From Thamnaconus septentrionalis (lineage: Eukaryota > Chordata > Actinopteri > Tetraodontiformes > Monacanthidae): a stretch of DNA of 64,000 bases. The DNA lies in the NCBI GenBank assembly GCA_009823395.1, contig CM020516.1, forward strand, positions 9,366,001 to 9,430,000, written 5' to 3'. The notes beneath the pieces are model-generated. The model searched no databases and was not told where the DNA came from. It worked only from the letters and a program-made list of their open reading frames with translations. Positions 25,314 to 37,293 of the stretch are shown piece after piece (position 1 is the stretch's first letter; each line of letters begins with the position of its first letter). The position numbers and the translations under genes were made by a program.

Positions 25314-25814
25314 GATTAAAGCAGTGTTTCTCAAAGTGGGGGGCGCAGAGTCACGTCTGGGGGGGGCGCGAAACACCGGGTGGGAGGGAGACGAGGCGCC
25401 CGGGGAAACTAATGTTTTCACGTCTGAACTTTTTCCACGTCGGAACAATTAACAAAAAGTGTTTAGTAGTTGTAGCGAAGAAAAACGCTGCTCAGGTACA
25501 CAGGATGGACAAATATTTGACAGGGACGAAAAGAAGAATTCAGGAGTCTGGCGGTGGCCAGTGTTCTTTGTTGTTGGCCACTTTTGGCTGTAGAATCGTT
25601 CCGCGAGTAGCTGCGGAACAATGGTGTCGTTAACGCCAGATTTGAAGCGGGGTGCACCTCCGCGGCCGGCTCGCGCTGCGCAGCGATCGTTTCGGCGTCT
25701 GCTCTATTTTCTTTCTAATGTGCGAGCCGTGAGCAAAAAAGCCAGAGAGCAATGAACAGTTTTCGAGCACTGATAGAACGTAATCAAACACCCTTGCAAA
25801 TGTGATGTTGTCGC

Positions 25815-26018
25815 ATGACTGATGTTGTTGATGTGGTCAATTTCATCAAAACAAGAGCCCTGAAAGCGCAGCTATTCTCTGCACTTTGTGAGGAGATGGG
25901 AGCACAACATAAAGCTGTGTTGTTTCACAGGGAAGCCAGGATGGTGGATGTTACAAAAGTGGTTTGCCAAAAAAAGTTATTTGCACAGCAGAAAAGTGAA
26001 AGGAGTATTCTTGTTTAA
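25815..26018 (+). pseudogene. hAT-family transposase fragment
   Basis: A 67-codon frame with VVDVVNFIKTRALKAQLFSA and LCEEMGAQHKAVLFHREAR. This matches the motif order of vertebrate ZBED/GTF2IRD2-like hAT transposases (NFIKTRPLKxRLFxxLCEEMG...VLFHTEVRW). The similarity breaks off exactly where the conserved WLSRG segment should follow, so an internal deletion has removed most of the catalytic core. An N-terminal trace (MDKYLTGTKRR near 25505) may be from the same protein. Confidence 0.7.
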
Positions 26019-26342
26019 AAAGTAATGTTCAGGATTTGATGTCACAAAGAGTGATTTGCTAAAGTTGTTTATTTGTACAAAATAAATGATTTCATAAATG
26101 AAGAGAAAAGTGAAATGAATGTGAAATGAATGTTCATGATCAAAAAAATAGAATGTTGGTTTTGATATCACAAAAAGTGGTGTGCCAAAGGTAAAACATT
26201 ATTTGTACATTTATGTTGTTTCAGTGAATTTGAAAAAAACTATTTTGTCACCATTTTGGCTTTTTGGGGGGGGGCTGAGTGGGGCATGAAAAACTTTCTT
26301 CCTCCAAGGTGGGGCGTGACAGACAAAGTTTGAGAACCACTG

Positions 26343-26660
26343 CCCTAATGCCATGTAAGTCTATGGGGTCAAAAGTCAACTTTGTCCGAGAGACATGGGA
26401 CCACTTGCAGGTTCATCGGGATCCCTCAAGACACAACCACGTCAAATTTGGGGCTTCTAGCCCATGAGGAACCCCGAAACCCTAACCCTAATTCCAGCAG
26501 TAACCCTAACCCTAACCCTAATTCCAGCCTTATCGCTAACCCTAATGCCATGCAAGTCTGTGGGGTCAAAAGTCAACTTTGTCCTAGAGACATGGGACCA
26601 CTTGCAGGTTCATCGGGATCCCTCAAGACACAGCCACGCCAAATTTGGGGCTTCTAACCC
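26343..26660 (+). repeat. 197-bp-period tandem duplication with CCCTAA units inside the hAT element
   Basis: CCCTAATGCCATG(T/C)AAGTCT and the following roughly 115 nt occur at 26343-26462 and again at 26540-26660 with few differences. Between them lie AACCCTAACCCTAA tracts (about 26476-26545) interrupted by TTCCAGC. The CCCTAA units are telomere-like in sequence but short and internal. Confidence 0.85.
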
Positions 26661-26748
26661 CCAATAATTTTTTTGGGGGGGGCATGAAAAATTTTCTTCC
26701 TCCAAGGTGGGGCGTGACAGAGAAAGTTTGAGAACCACCGGATTAAAG

Positions 26749-27679
26749 GAAGCTAGAAGGAAGCTTTAAATTACCTGCAACAAAAAACAAACAAACAAAT
26801 AACAGACACAGTGGCTTTTACCTTTTCATTTAAACAACTGATTAAACTTGAAGTAACTTTAAACAGGATCAGTGCACTGCAGAGCAACAATCAGTGAAGT
26901 GGTCTTTTTCAAAAGCTGCCGGACCAAGCCGCGAGGTGCCCACCATCGCACTATGACTTCAAGGGGAGGAAAAAGCTCAAAAGTATTGATTTCAAATAGT
27001 GGTTATAATGTGGTGCCGAGCGCCATTATGAGAAAGCTGCTCCAGTGAGCTCCATTGATTAGTTGTGTCATTTCAAATGGCAGCAATGGATCCAGTGAGG
27101 CTTTTTCTTTTACACTGATTCAGGGGCTCGATATGCGGTCTCCCACATTATTGTTCTCGGATTTCTAAGTCAACTTTTTTTTTTTTTGCCCCATTCAGCG
27201 GTGCAGTGCGTCTCGGAAGTGACGTCGCCGGCCGGTCAATAGAATACAGACTGACGTGCTCTCCATCGCCACCCTGTTGCTGCAGAGTTGATCGATGCTC
27301 TTCTCCCGGCCCTGATGCCACTTATGAGACAGCCACGGCTCATACGGCTTTGTTCCTCTCATTGGTGATGCCAAAGTATGATAAATTTGAGCCCTGTGTG
27401 CATGGTGCAATGCAGTCTTAGCTGGCTGTATAATCGAAACCCGAGAGAGGCAGCAAAGGGGACTGAACGCATATAGAAAGGAGCTGTGCTTTTCAGACCT
27501 CCAAACCACTAAAGCAAAAAAGAAAAAAAAAGAAACTTCATAAATGGAGATTGACAGCACAGTTTCCTTGTGTGCTTGGGGGATTTTCAGGGAGGTCGTG
27601 CCAACTGCTGTGCCAGCGTCGCTGAGCTTGAGGTGCAGGGTCATCACCGGGGGGTGGCCACCTGAGCTGGGTGTAAATG

Positions 27680-27735
<56 letters not shown>

Positions 27736-28677
27736 GTGTGTGCGCTACAAAGCTGTCCGTCTCACACAATGCACAGAAGATCAGCCAGGAGATTATGCAC
27801 ATTGTCTTTGTTCACTGCTGAATGTTTATGTTTGCTTCAGTGCCAAAATTTGCATGTGTCTGAATGTGTGTGTGTGTCTGAAAGTGTGTACGTGTGTGTG
27901 TACGCGTCTGTCTGTCTGTGCGCGCGCAGGTCACCCTGAAGCTGCCAGACCAGATGTGCCAGAGTCTGGGTTGTGCCGAGTGATGAGTGGCTCCCTCGCT
28001 GACTCTGCAGACTTTGAACAATGCACACAGGTCTCTCCAGCTAATGAGCTCTCCATATAGAGAACCCACAGTGAGGGCTCTGCCTCCAGTTTCAATCAGC
28101 TCTGTAACTGGGGGAGCTGGGCTTTTTAGGGGGCTTGTGCTGGCACCGGACCAAAGAACGAGATGTGGAATGCAAATCAGCATCAGGTACTCGGGCTGGT
28201 TCCAGTGTGTTGACTGACAGTTTGCCTTGACCGGGATGCAGCACCTTTAGCAAAGGGCAGAGGCTGCAAGGTTTGTCCGCCCCATGAAGCATAGCAGGAT
28301 TGTGGGATGATATAGCAAAAACAAAAATCATTTAAAAATCCCAGGAAGTGTTTGGGGAATAAATATGTCCTATCGCTGTTATGCATCACGGCACAGAGGC
28401 AAAGATGAGTCATGCGAGTTCATTGTATTGGAAAGCTTTGCCCTCCCATCCCAGAAGGGCAACTCAAACAAATATAGGTTACAGAGACTTGGCGAGTGAT
28501 GCACCACCCTCTAAGGCAACTGTCCAGACTTTTTTATGAGGAATCATTCTACATTATTCATTTTCACCCAAATGTCTTTGTTTTGCGACGGGGCTCTGAA
28601 ACGGAACAACCTCAACCCAGTGAGAAGCTGCCAAAAACACAGCAGTAAAGTTTAGTAGCTACATTAGAAGGACACTA
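26749..28677. other. intergenic, no gene recognised
   Basis: Holds a poly-T (27175-27187) and the GT microsatellite listed separately. Several open frames overlap it, but they are made of the repeat or have no recognisable content. Confidence 0.45.
27680..27732. repeat. (GT)n microsatellite
   Basis: About 26 uninterrupted GT units, with scattered shorter GT/CTGT runs continuing to about 27930. Confidence 0.97.
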
Positions 28678-29152
28678 GCTGCGTTTCCATGACAGTTTTT
28701 CGCAAAATAAAAGCGATATTTCTAAAATTTTGACAAAGTGCAATTGTGATTTGCAGGTGTTTCCATTGAATAGTGTGAAGTGCATAAGCCGGGACGAGAT
28801 TTGACAAGAATTACGTTTGCTTTTGTTTGTTTATGTTTGTTTACAGTCAAGAATGGTTGTTGTTTTTCTCTTATAGTCTCCTCCACCGTTCAAACATAAT
28901 GCGCCATTTTCATTTGAAGTGAACTGGTCACGTGACCCCGCACGTCACGTCCGCTAATGTGTAAATGCGAAAGTGTTTCCACGACACTTTTGCGATACAC
29001 CTCTATATCGAATATGTGAAAAACCACCTCATGAAAGCATAAAAACCCCTTAGCGATATTTGAGAGGTTTTTTTGAAGTTTAGGTGTTTCCTTTGGCAGT
29101 TTTTATTGCGATATTTAGGTTTTGCGCAATTCTAGGGGTAATGAAAACGCAG
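28678..29152 (+). mobile_element. MITE, full-length-looking copy (family shared with 44510)
   Basis: Begins AGCTGCGTTTCCATGACAG and ends ATGAAAACGCAGC, giving imperfect terminal inverted repeats of GCTGCGTTTCCAT. Inside are dispersed inverted motifs (GCGATATTT, TTTTGCGATACACCTCTATA, AAAGTGTTTCCACGACACTT). A second copy in reverse orientation lies at 44510-44660. Non-coding, about 475 nt. A clear target duplication was not found. Confidence 0.65.
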
Positions 29153-29158
29153 CAACAG

Positions 29159-29194
29159 ACACACACACACACACACACAGACAGACACACACAC
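29159..29194. repeat. (CA)n microsatellite next to the MITE
   Basis: ACACACAC runs interrupted by AGACAG, directly after the MITE end. Confidence 0.9.
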
Positions 29195-32100
29195 ATAACA
29201 CATAAAAGTGCATCAAGGTTCGATCAAAGCATGCCTCATAATTATAAAAAGCGCCCACAGATGCAGTAGATGCAGCAGAATGAAAAAGAGCTGAAATTTT
29301 AATCTTCCCAGAGCTAAATTTGTCTCTAATGAATCAGGGAAATGCAGGCTTTTAACCCAGAGTAAAAGATTTATTTCCAAAGGCCCTGTGGTGTTTGACC
29401 TGAGGAGGAGCTATAGTGCTCCAGCCAACACAAGTTTCTGGACATTAAGACTCATCCAAAGCGGGGTCAAGGATATCCTATTTTTTATTTTTTTATTTTT
29501 TTGCACAACAGGCAGTTTGGAATGCAAATCTACTGTTACGCTACCAATCACAGCCTGGTAGCAATGTCATAAAATATTCATTTCCACAGGAACCCCATTC
29601 TGCGGTGGTGCAAAAATCCTCTGCGTCTGATGGAGCAGTACAAAGATAGACCCACATACCCTACAGTGTTCCTGTGCCATATCGTGTACCTGTCAGGGAA
29701 ATCACAAAGACACCCGAGCTTGCGTCAGATTTCAAACGCCTAACCTTTCCGTGTTAGGCCTTTCTGGCAGCGTTAAATATATGAGATGCCCTCTAGTATC
29801 GTACGAGCCTGCTGTTTTGATCTGTGAGGTTGTGATATAAGCTTTGGTTAATAATTGATGTCTGGAAGGATATTTCTCTCTCGCTGCTCTGTGGCGCCTT
29901 TCGCGCGACTCAAAAATGACATTCCTGAAAATAAGAAGGGCCCTCCACAGGATGAAATATTTCACTTTGTGAATCACTGATGCGCTGTGTGGGAGTTTCC
30001 ACGCAGCCGTTGCCGCCTTGTTATTGTGCAAAGTTCGGCGTTTTCAAGTTCGCCACGGCCTTTAGACTACAGAGGCTTAGCTGACCTCATTAGCGGTTTG
30101 CTGGCCAGCATTTGATGCTACTGATCTGTGTCCTTAGGTTTTATACCTAACAACAAGAATAGCCTTCTCTTTTGTGCTGCTGCATGACTAATGAGTCGAG
30201 GCGGGGGGGTGGCGGGGAGACCTCGAGAACAAGTGCAGCGTAATGAAAAAACACGAGTGCAGCGTGTTGCTGCTAGAGTGCTGCAGTTAGAGACGCGCAC
30301 CAGTCAAGTTTGGAGAATGATTTACAACGAGCGCGTGGGGTATGGAGAACGTCGGGCCAGCAACTGGATACCTTCAAACTAAGTGCTGTGGCTCAACATA
30401 TCCTCTCATTCAGTTGCCTGTTTAAAAAATGAATGCAAATCAGATAGTGTGAAAAATAACAGCAGCAGTGGCAGCAGCAGCATTAGTATTCTTTGCCATG
30501 CAGGGCTTTAAATCTGACAATTGAGCAGATGATGCCCCACAACATCGGCAGAAAAAGGGAAAAAGATCCATTACAAGCGGAACAAATGATTTATGGTAAT
30601 AATTTGTGTGCGATACTTGAAATTATCGCCATGGCTTTGAGGCTGTTGTTCGGTCAAAGAAAACCAAACCTTCTGTCCGCTTCGGCTAAACTTGTTACAT
30701 TTTTAGCTTAACACCACACAGCATCCTTGTTATTATTTTATTGTGCTACCTCTGTATCTCCTGAGAGCAAGACAGCGAGAGATCCCAGCAAGGTTCTCTG
30801 AGATTAATGCAAGCAGACCAGAAATAATTATATGCATTAATATACAATTCTATGTCTCCAGTCTGTAAGCGAACTTGGTAAGAATGAGTTGATCACTCAT
30901 GGTTTCTACAGCTTTCAGAAAACCATGCAGTCCAGGAAATATGCCCTTTGTGTTGTCACAAAATGATACCCGAGTGGGAACACGCAAACCCTGCCAATTT
31001 TAAAGTGAACTATGCTAAAAGCAACGTGACATATTTTGTCATATTAGAAATCTCGGCAAGACATGTTGTACACACTCTATGTATCAAACACTGGAGATGG
31101 TACAGCCAGAAAAAAACATTTTTCTATTTCAACTATACTTTTTTTTTTGTGGTGACTCTGAACTCTCACAGTCTTTTCTATTTCTAGCGCAGTCTAGCAC
31201 GGTTGCCAATCAGTGCACGAGCGGGTTATTTATTGCACCTGCTGACAAATGAGCACAGACTGTCCTGAAGCTGAGGCAAAGCACAGATCTCACTGCACCC
31301 CCCATAACTAGTGAAGGTGTTTTGATGGTACCCTGGCATGTACAAGGATCTTTTGTTCTTCTTTAATCCCGTTTTAAAACGTGGGTGGTACAACAAAGCA
31401 AAAATTTTAGTAGGAAGCTAAAAACTAGCTTTTTTTGTGGGAAATAACAATGCATTGTCCCTCTAATGAACACTGAATGGATGATACAGATCGGAATTTT
31501 AAAACCTGTAATGGATGTATTTACCAATTCGCAAGCCCTTAGGGATGTTTGTTGGAAAGGTTCCACAAGATTTGTGTATAAATATACAATCTACAAATAC
31601 TTCAAATGCAGCAAGGACGCTGGCTGACGATCTCCCTGAACTCCTGGTCCAGTATCTTGAACATCTTAAAAGCTGTGTCGTAAGTGTTCAGACAGTCCTG
31701 GAAACAGCTTATATATGCTGCAGACTCGAGCGGAGCAACACAGCAAATGCTGCTGGGCCTGAATGAGCCCGACTTTCCTCAAAGCTCATCAAGTGGATTC
31801 TGTCATAAAGTTTGTCCAGATGCCATTCAATTAATGGGATTTTTCGCATGGGACTGAGCCTGGGCATGAGGCTGGCACACGTTAGGCTCTACAATAGGCT
31901 CAATAGCGCCACCTACACAAATAAAATCAGACAACCTCATCCGTATGAGTGCTTTCCGGCGATGCAAATGTCTCATTGGAACCTCCGACTCGCTCAGTCA
32001 CGGCGTGGAAATCTTTAACGGGATTTCGTGGCAACAACGGCAGCGGCATCGACAGCAGCGACGGCAGTTCCTCGAAAGCTGCTTGCTGCTTTAATTCATT

Positions 32101-32502
32101 TTTATTACTTGTCAAAATCGTCCATCTAAATGGTGAAGGCTTTTTTTCCTCTGTGCACATGTGTAAGCATGAGTAACAGGAACAAATGCTTTGTTGGTAA
32201 AGATATTTAAATATGGTCTGTGCATTCATGCTCAGAGTGGAGAAACATGCATCATATTACTGCTGACAAATTGAATTCTGCCTGAGACCTTTAAGGAGTT
32301 TAGTGACGAGAGTGACATCTCCACCAGGATTTCAAAGTACACTGCCAGTGCCACCTACGCTTCCAGTGTTTGAACTCCTTAAACTTTTAATTACAAGCTA
32401 CTTGGAGGAGGGAAGGCGGTTGAGGTTGGTGGACTCGAGAGCCACGAGAGTGGCAGCAATTCAATAAATCTCAGGTATGAAAGTTTATCGACCGGATCTC
32501 TC

Positions 32503-32625
32503 CTACCACAGCTTCTGGTGCGTTTTTTTTCTCCACTCCTCCGCCAACCACTTGAGGTCATCCTCCCAGGAGTCAAATTGGTGAATGTAATAAAGGGGAG
32601 GAATCAGCAGCTTGGTCCAAAACTC
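32503..32625 (-). other. unexplained coding-like segment with splice acceptor
   Basis: On the minus strand CTTTTTTTTTAAAG, a strong acceptor shape, is followed by a 40-codon frame ending in TAG. It starts EFWTKLLIPPLYYIHQF and continues DSWEDDLKWLAEEWRKK. The Trp-rich, acidic/amphipathic composition looks more protein-like than the surrounding frames. It could be a terminal exon of an unrecognised gene, a fragment of a mobile-element protein, or chance. No upstream partner exon was found. Confidence 0.2.
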
Positions 32626-33769
32626 CTTTAAAAAAAAAGCCATTATCTTCAAACCTGTTTGATTGTCTTTTGTGCAATATAAAATAAAATATAATCAATT
32701 AAAATAAAAAAGATCATCATTTTGAACATAAACTAAATGTATTAAATAATTTGTTAAAAAACAAAGACCTGACAGTGGGAATTTAGCATTAGTGCTACAC
32801 ATGTGCTACTGTTTAATAAGACCATTCTATGTACCCAAACCAGGGACATTGCAAGGATGGTTAAGTGTCTACACAGTTGGACAACTCATAACAGATTCAT
32901 GCAATAGACATAGAGTGAAGTGAGCAACTTGGCAATTTGACATTCATGTCTGGCTGCTGCAACAGAGCCAGATGTGAATGCCAAAATACTTGAGTGGCTC
33001 TTACATTCCTCGGCAAAGAACACATTTTCAGACAGCAGCACTTGGAACGGGAGGTTTGTCCTTCATTTTTATCAAGATCAGCCCATTACTTCATGGGAAC
33101 ACGAGGAAAATGTGAGAGGAATTTCCTGTCGAGAAAGAAAAGACAGCCGCAAACAAATGTTCTCAGATCAGGAACTTAATAGGATCGACACTACATTTTC
33201 CCCCTCTTATCACCAACCCGCTGAGTTAAAGGCCCAGTGTATCTGAAATCTAGGGCTTCTTATCGTGTTCTCCTAGCTGTGAATGAAGAGGATACATCTT
33301 AAACCAGCAGATTATTCTGGAGCCCAAAAAACAACAGAAAAACAAGACAATGCAAAGCCATGAAACCAAATAGAAATTGAGCTAAGAGCCAATTCTGGAT
33401 TGCACAAAGCTTGAAAAAGCTCAAAATATTTCATTTAAGCGCAGCTCTCATCCAGACCCGTTCGCAGGCTTCAAATTTCTGCGAGCAAAGGTGGCAGATT
33501 TCTGAGGCACCTTTCAGTACAACATGGCAGCCGAGTGGAATCATTGTCTTTCGACAGGCGGGACCGAAGCTCTGCTGGCTGTCACACAGACGGAATACAA
33601 ACTGTGTTATGCTCCCCGAGCTCCCACTTTTATTGTAGAAACTTGTGAGCAGGCGTTGTGAGAAAAAAAAAGCACACAAAGGAGCCGAATGAAGCCGCCG
33701 ATGTGTTGCTTCTTTTTCATGAAGAAATATCTTTGGAGTCTTATTATTTTTTTTAGGAGGCAGTGTAAG

Positions 33770-34960
33770 AGTTCATCGGTGAATTAAATCTTGTTTAATG
33801 CGACAGCTGTCTTGCTGTCAAAATAGCTCTAATTACAGTGGTGTGCATGAGAGACAAAAAACAGAGCAAAGAAACACACAGGACATTATTCATACGCATT
33901 GGTTCGCCCCTCAGCTGAAAAGCTAGCATCTGTTATTGTCGAAGCTTAGCGCTGCGTCTGCGCACAGGGTGCAGCTTTAGAACAAAAGGCCAGGTTCCAT
34001 TTCGGCTTTCAGCATGTCTCACCTTTATCCCTTTCCTACAAAGGCTTTCGTGCGTATGTGCCACAAAACCAAGTGCACTCAGGTGAAAGGTAGAAAAAAA
34101 GATCTTCCGCCTTAATTAGCGCTTGAAACACACCTCAGGGGCAGCAGGAGAGGAAAATTTGCCAATTCCGTGTTATTAATTAAATGACGTTTTGGAGAGA
34201 TATGAAACCCTTCATTGGATGCAGATGATGTGTTCTCACCTCAGCAATGTGGAGAGATTATGTGAAGATATTATGACAAATACTATTTATCCTTTTCAAT
34301 GCCAAGGCCAAGGTCAGCCATTCTGATGGTGAACTGGCATCACCGTAAACACACAAACAGTTACATATGCACTCTCTGAAAACGGAACGAACTTCAAGGC
34401 ATGGCCTCCATTTTCTCTCTTTCTCTCTCTTGTTACACGCTTGATAAAACTTTTATTCATCAACCCAATTAATTAAGCATGGATTCTTACTTCTCTTTAA
34501 TTGCCGCCTCCAGATCGGATTAGAAAATGTCTCCCATTTCTCTTCCACCTCCTCACCATTCAGGTAATCTTACATTTTCCAAATTGTTCTCTCTAACCTT
34601 CTGTATTGAGGACTCTACCTCACTGCGGCTCATGATAAGACGGGGGGTCTTTAAACACTCACAAAGTTGCATAATTCCGTGTTTAAAGAGGCTAATTCAC
34701 AGCACAGTTTGATGATAACACAATGTTTTCTGCCACGGGGCTTATATTTCCCCCCACACTCTTGCCAGGAATTCGAAATACGGTGATGTAGCACAATCTT
34801 CTCTCCGCTACAAATTAGCCTGATAGCTGTGAGCTCATTACCGGTGTGACCTGCTTGAAAGATTAGAAGAAATTAAAGTCTTGCTCGAGGCACTAAGGAA
34901 TTACAATTTTCACCGGCACTGGAATACAGCCAATTATGTATTTGACCAAAGTAATTTGGG
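33770..34960. other. AT-rich tract, candidate conserved enhancers
   Basis: Non-repetitive AT-rich DNA with clustered homeodomain-type cores (TCTAATTACAG 33830, CTTAATTAGCGC 34112, TTAATTAAATGACG 34178, CAATTAATTAAGC 34466, CCAATTATGTATTTG 34930). No coding signal. Regulatory role is an inference from composition and from the position upstream of a developmental neuronal gene. Confidence 0.25.
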
Positions 34961-35087
34961 TTGTTTTATTTGAATTTGCATGGACTGGTATCCTTAACTA
35001 ACATGGCAGTATAGAATTCTCTGTATCATGTCGATTTGCACAATGAAAATAGTTTAAATTATTGGCCTCACTTCAGAATGTTATCCT

Positions 35088-35089
<2 letters not shown>

Positions 35090-35135
<46 letters not shown>

Positions 35136-35137
35136 CC
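35090..35137. repeat. (CA)n microsatellite
   Basis: CACACA run with one AAAC interruption. Confidence 0.95.
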
Positions 35138-37039
35138 TATTTCTATGTATTTATTTTACCCAATATCAGACATATATTCATCTTACACTCAACATATCAA
35201 AGCCTTGCATTGGTTGTTACTCTAAACCGCTGCAGATCTCATGAGCACAACATTTTTGGCCACTTTGTTTACTGTGCTAGCCTCTTGCTAAGACTGATTG
35301 TTTGTCGTACCGTCATGTTTTTGAATGGGGACAAACAAGTGAGAACACACTGTCTGCGACGTTACAAAGGTACCTTTCTTTTAGCGCACAGTTGAAGTAA
35401 AGTGGTGCAAGGAAGAGAAGTATAGTCATTTGTTTTAATATATAATAATAATATAATATCGGATCTCCAATTTTTCACCCTTAAAAGGAACAGAGGCAAA
35501 CCGAGTGTATTAATGATGACAAAACTATTTGCGCATTGTGTCAAAGTTTTTAGATTAGATTAGATTCATTCAATGGACATTTTTACAAAAAATGTAAATG
35601 TACCCGATTCTAGCATAAAGCTAATTTGCATTGGTAGTCCCCCTGGGGATCAAACTTCTTTCTCTTCAATAATGATTCATATTTTTCTTTTTACAAACAT
35701 ATCAGAGGGAAAGTACCAGCCAGAGTACCCAAAATACGCCACACACATGCTGCATGTTCAGCCACCCGTGTCTTAAACTGAGCCGACAAGTCAGGCACAA
35801 ATCCATTTTGATCACTCCATTATGTCATTCCAGATGTGTCCTCGGTGCAGAACGTAAAAAATACATGCAGGCAGTCATGCAGGTTGCACACATACATTTG
35901 TTGTTTGCTTTTCGCCCTATCTAATTTATGTTCAATTCATTGCGACGTCTGAAATGGTCCTCGGGTTTGTAAGCATTCCCGTCAAGAATTGAGGCTTTTT
36001 CTCCACCGACGCTTCCCGTGACTGAGGATTCCCATCCTGCCATCAATCTGCATTACGGGCCGGTTTCCTCTTGTCTGGCGGCGGCTAACTCAAACAGATT
36101 AAGACAGCTCCTGCTCACTGCGTCGCTAATGGCTGCCAGTGAAAGACATCTCGGTGCAGTTGACCCGTGCGCCCGACGCGGCCACGCCGTAGCTCAGAGC
36201 GAACGGCTCAATATGGGACAAGTCTCATTCAGCATCAGTCACCGGTCAACAGCGGCCTCATCCATATTGACTAAATGTTGCCCAGGAACAGAATCTAATC
36301 ACCGGGGTTTGGACAGCTTTGAGTTCCGCTAATGGTTCCCCATTATCTGACAGGAACAAAGCCCCAGCAGTAAGGGAAAAATGAATAAAAAGAAGAAGAG
36401 TGGCAGCCCTGGATTGCGTCGGTGGGTTTTCAGTCGGAGCCGCAAACACCTTCGTCCTCCTCTGATTACAAACAAAAGCAGAGAGGAGAGCAAGATTCCT
36501 CGTTCACGTCTGGTTTGAGCCCATCTTATTATTTCCCCCCACCACACAAGGGCTCCATCAAAAAAGGGGTATGGAGGAAAAAATACAAACAAACTGATTG
36601 TTGTGTTCCCCCCTTTCAGTTCTGTTAAATGAATAATGCAGGAGTGCAGGCAGCCTGTGTGTTCCAAAGCCGCTTTTTGCGCGGTAGAGGGCCACGACCG
36701 GTCATTACCTGCGTGGCGTAATTGAGAGAGAACACAGGCAATCCTGTTAATTGATTACCCTGGCTTTCGCTAATGGAAAACGCAAAGGCTCTTGCCGTTG
36801 CGCACAAAGCCACTGTCAGGATCACTTCCGTGCAGAGGCCAGCCCAAAGACAGAACCCATTAACTGTTTCCACACTTCCACCAGAGACGTGCAAACATCT
36901 CAAGAGGCATGAAGTACGTTTAACGAGACTGGACACAGAGCTTCTTTAGCGAGGATCATGTGAAGCTGCGTGGAATCATCTCTCAAGGAGATTACAGGCA
37001 TCTTGGGTTTTCAGTTTGTTTTGTTCAAAATGATTTTTT

Positions 37040-37293
37040 TTCGTGCAGGTGAGTGACGGCGGGGCTGCTGATGCAGGGGGACCCTCTCTCCCTCTCGTCC
37101 AGGACTCAGCCTCCGGCTCCTCCTCTGATGCATCGTTTGCATCAGTACTTCGGAACACTTGTCCGCGCGCTGCTGCACCAACCCCACACAGTTGCGTTCG
37201 CGGTCTCCCACTTTGCCAGGTGATGACAAGCGCGCGCGCTCGGGAGCAGAAATGATACGTTGTTAACACGGACCGAGTCGGAAATAACGTAGA
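37040..37293 (+). promoter_or_regulatory. sorcs3: probable sorcs3 promoter / 5' UTR
   Basis: CpG- and GC-rich sequence (for example TGTCCGCGCGCTGCTG and ACAAGCGCGCGCGC) immediately upstream of the sorcs3 start codon. No TATA box or definite transcription start is visible. The CpG richness continues through exon 1, as expected for a CpG-island promoter. Confidence 0.45.

Larger units (their letters stand above)
25314..26748 (+). mobile_element. hAT transposon remnant with 8-bp target duplication
   Basis: The element runs from CAGTGTTTCTCAAAGTGG at 25322 to AGTTTGAGAACCACCG at 26740. These ends form hAT-type terminal inverted repeats (CAGTGTTTCTCAAA against the complement CGGTGGTTCTCAAA). It is flanked by the identical 8-mer GATTAAAG at 25314-25321 and 26741-26748, the expected hAT target-site duplication. 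Inside, 25815-26018 encodes a fragment of a ZBED/GTF2IRD2-like hAT transposase. The rest of the transposase is deleted, so the element is dead. Its 3' terminus is present twice (26261-26342 and 26668-26740), with a satellite-like unit between. Confidence 0.85.
29195..37039. other. intergenic, right part, upstream of sorcs3
   Basis: No full gene recognised. Seen: a CAATAGCGCCACCTACACAA tract (31899), common near fish repeats; a coding-like minus-strand segment (32503-32625, listed separately); AT-rich TAATTA-containing tracts at about 33770-34960; a (CA)n (35090-35137); and a TAGATTAGATTAGATTCA remnant (35551) of a common fish repeat. The segment 36020-36150 is non-repetitive and could be regulatory. 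Confidence 0.4.

Noticed and set aside
26476..26545. CCCTAA runs as a true telomere or chromosome end
   Set aside because: Only a few units, internal, interrupted, and contained in a transposon-associated repeat.
27544..28060. Cys/Val-rich frames around 27.7 kb
   Set aside because: Translation of a (GT)n microsatellite.
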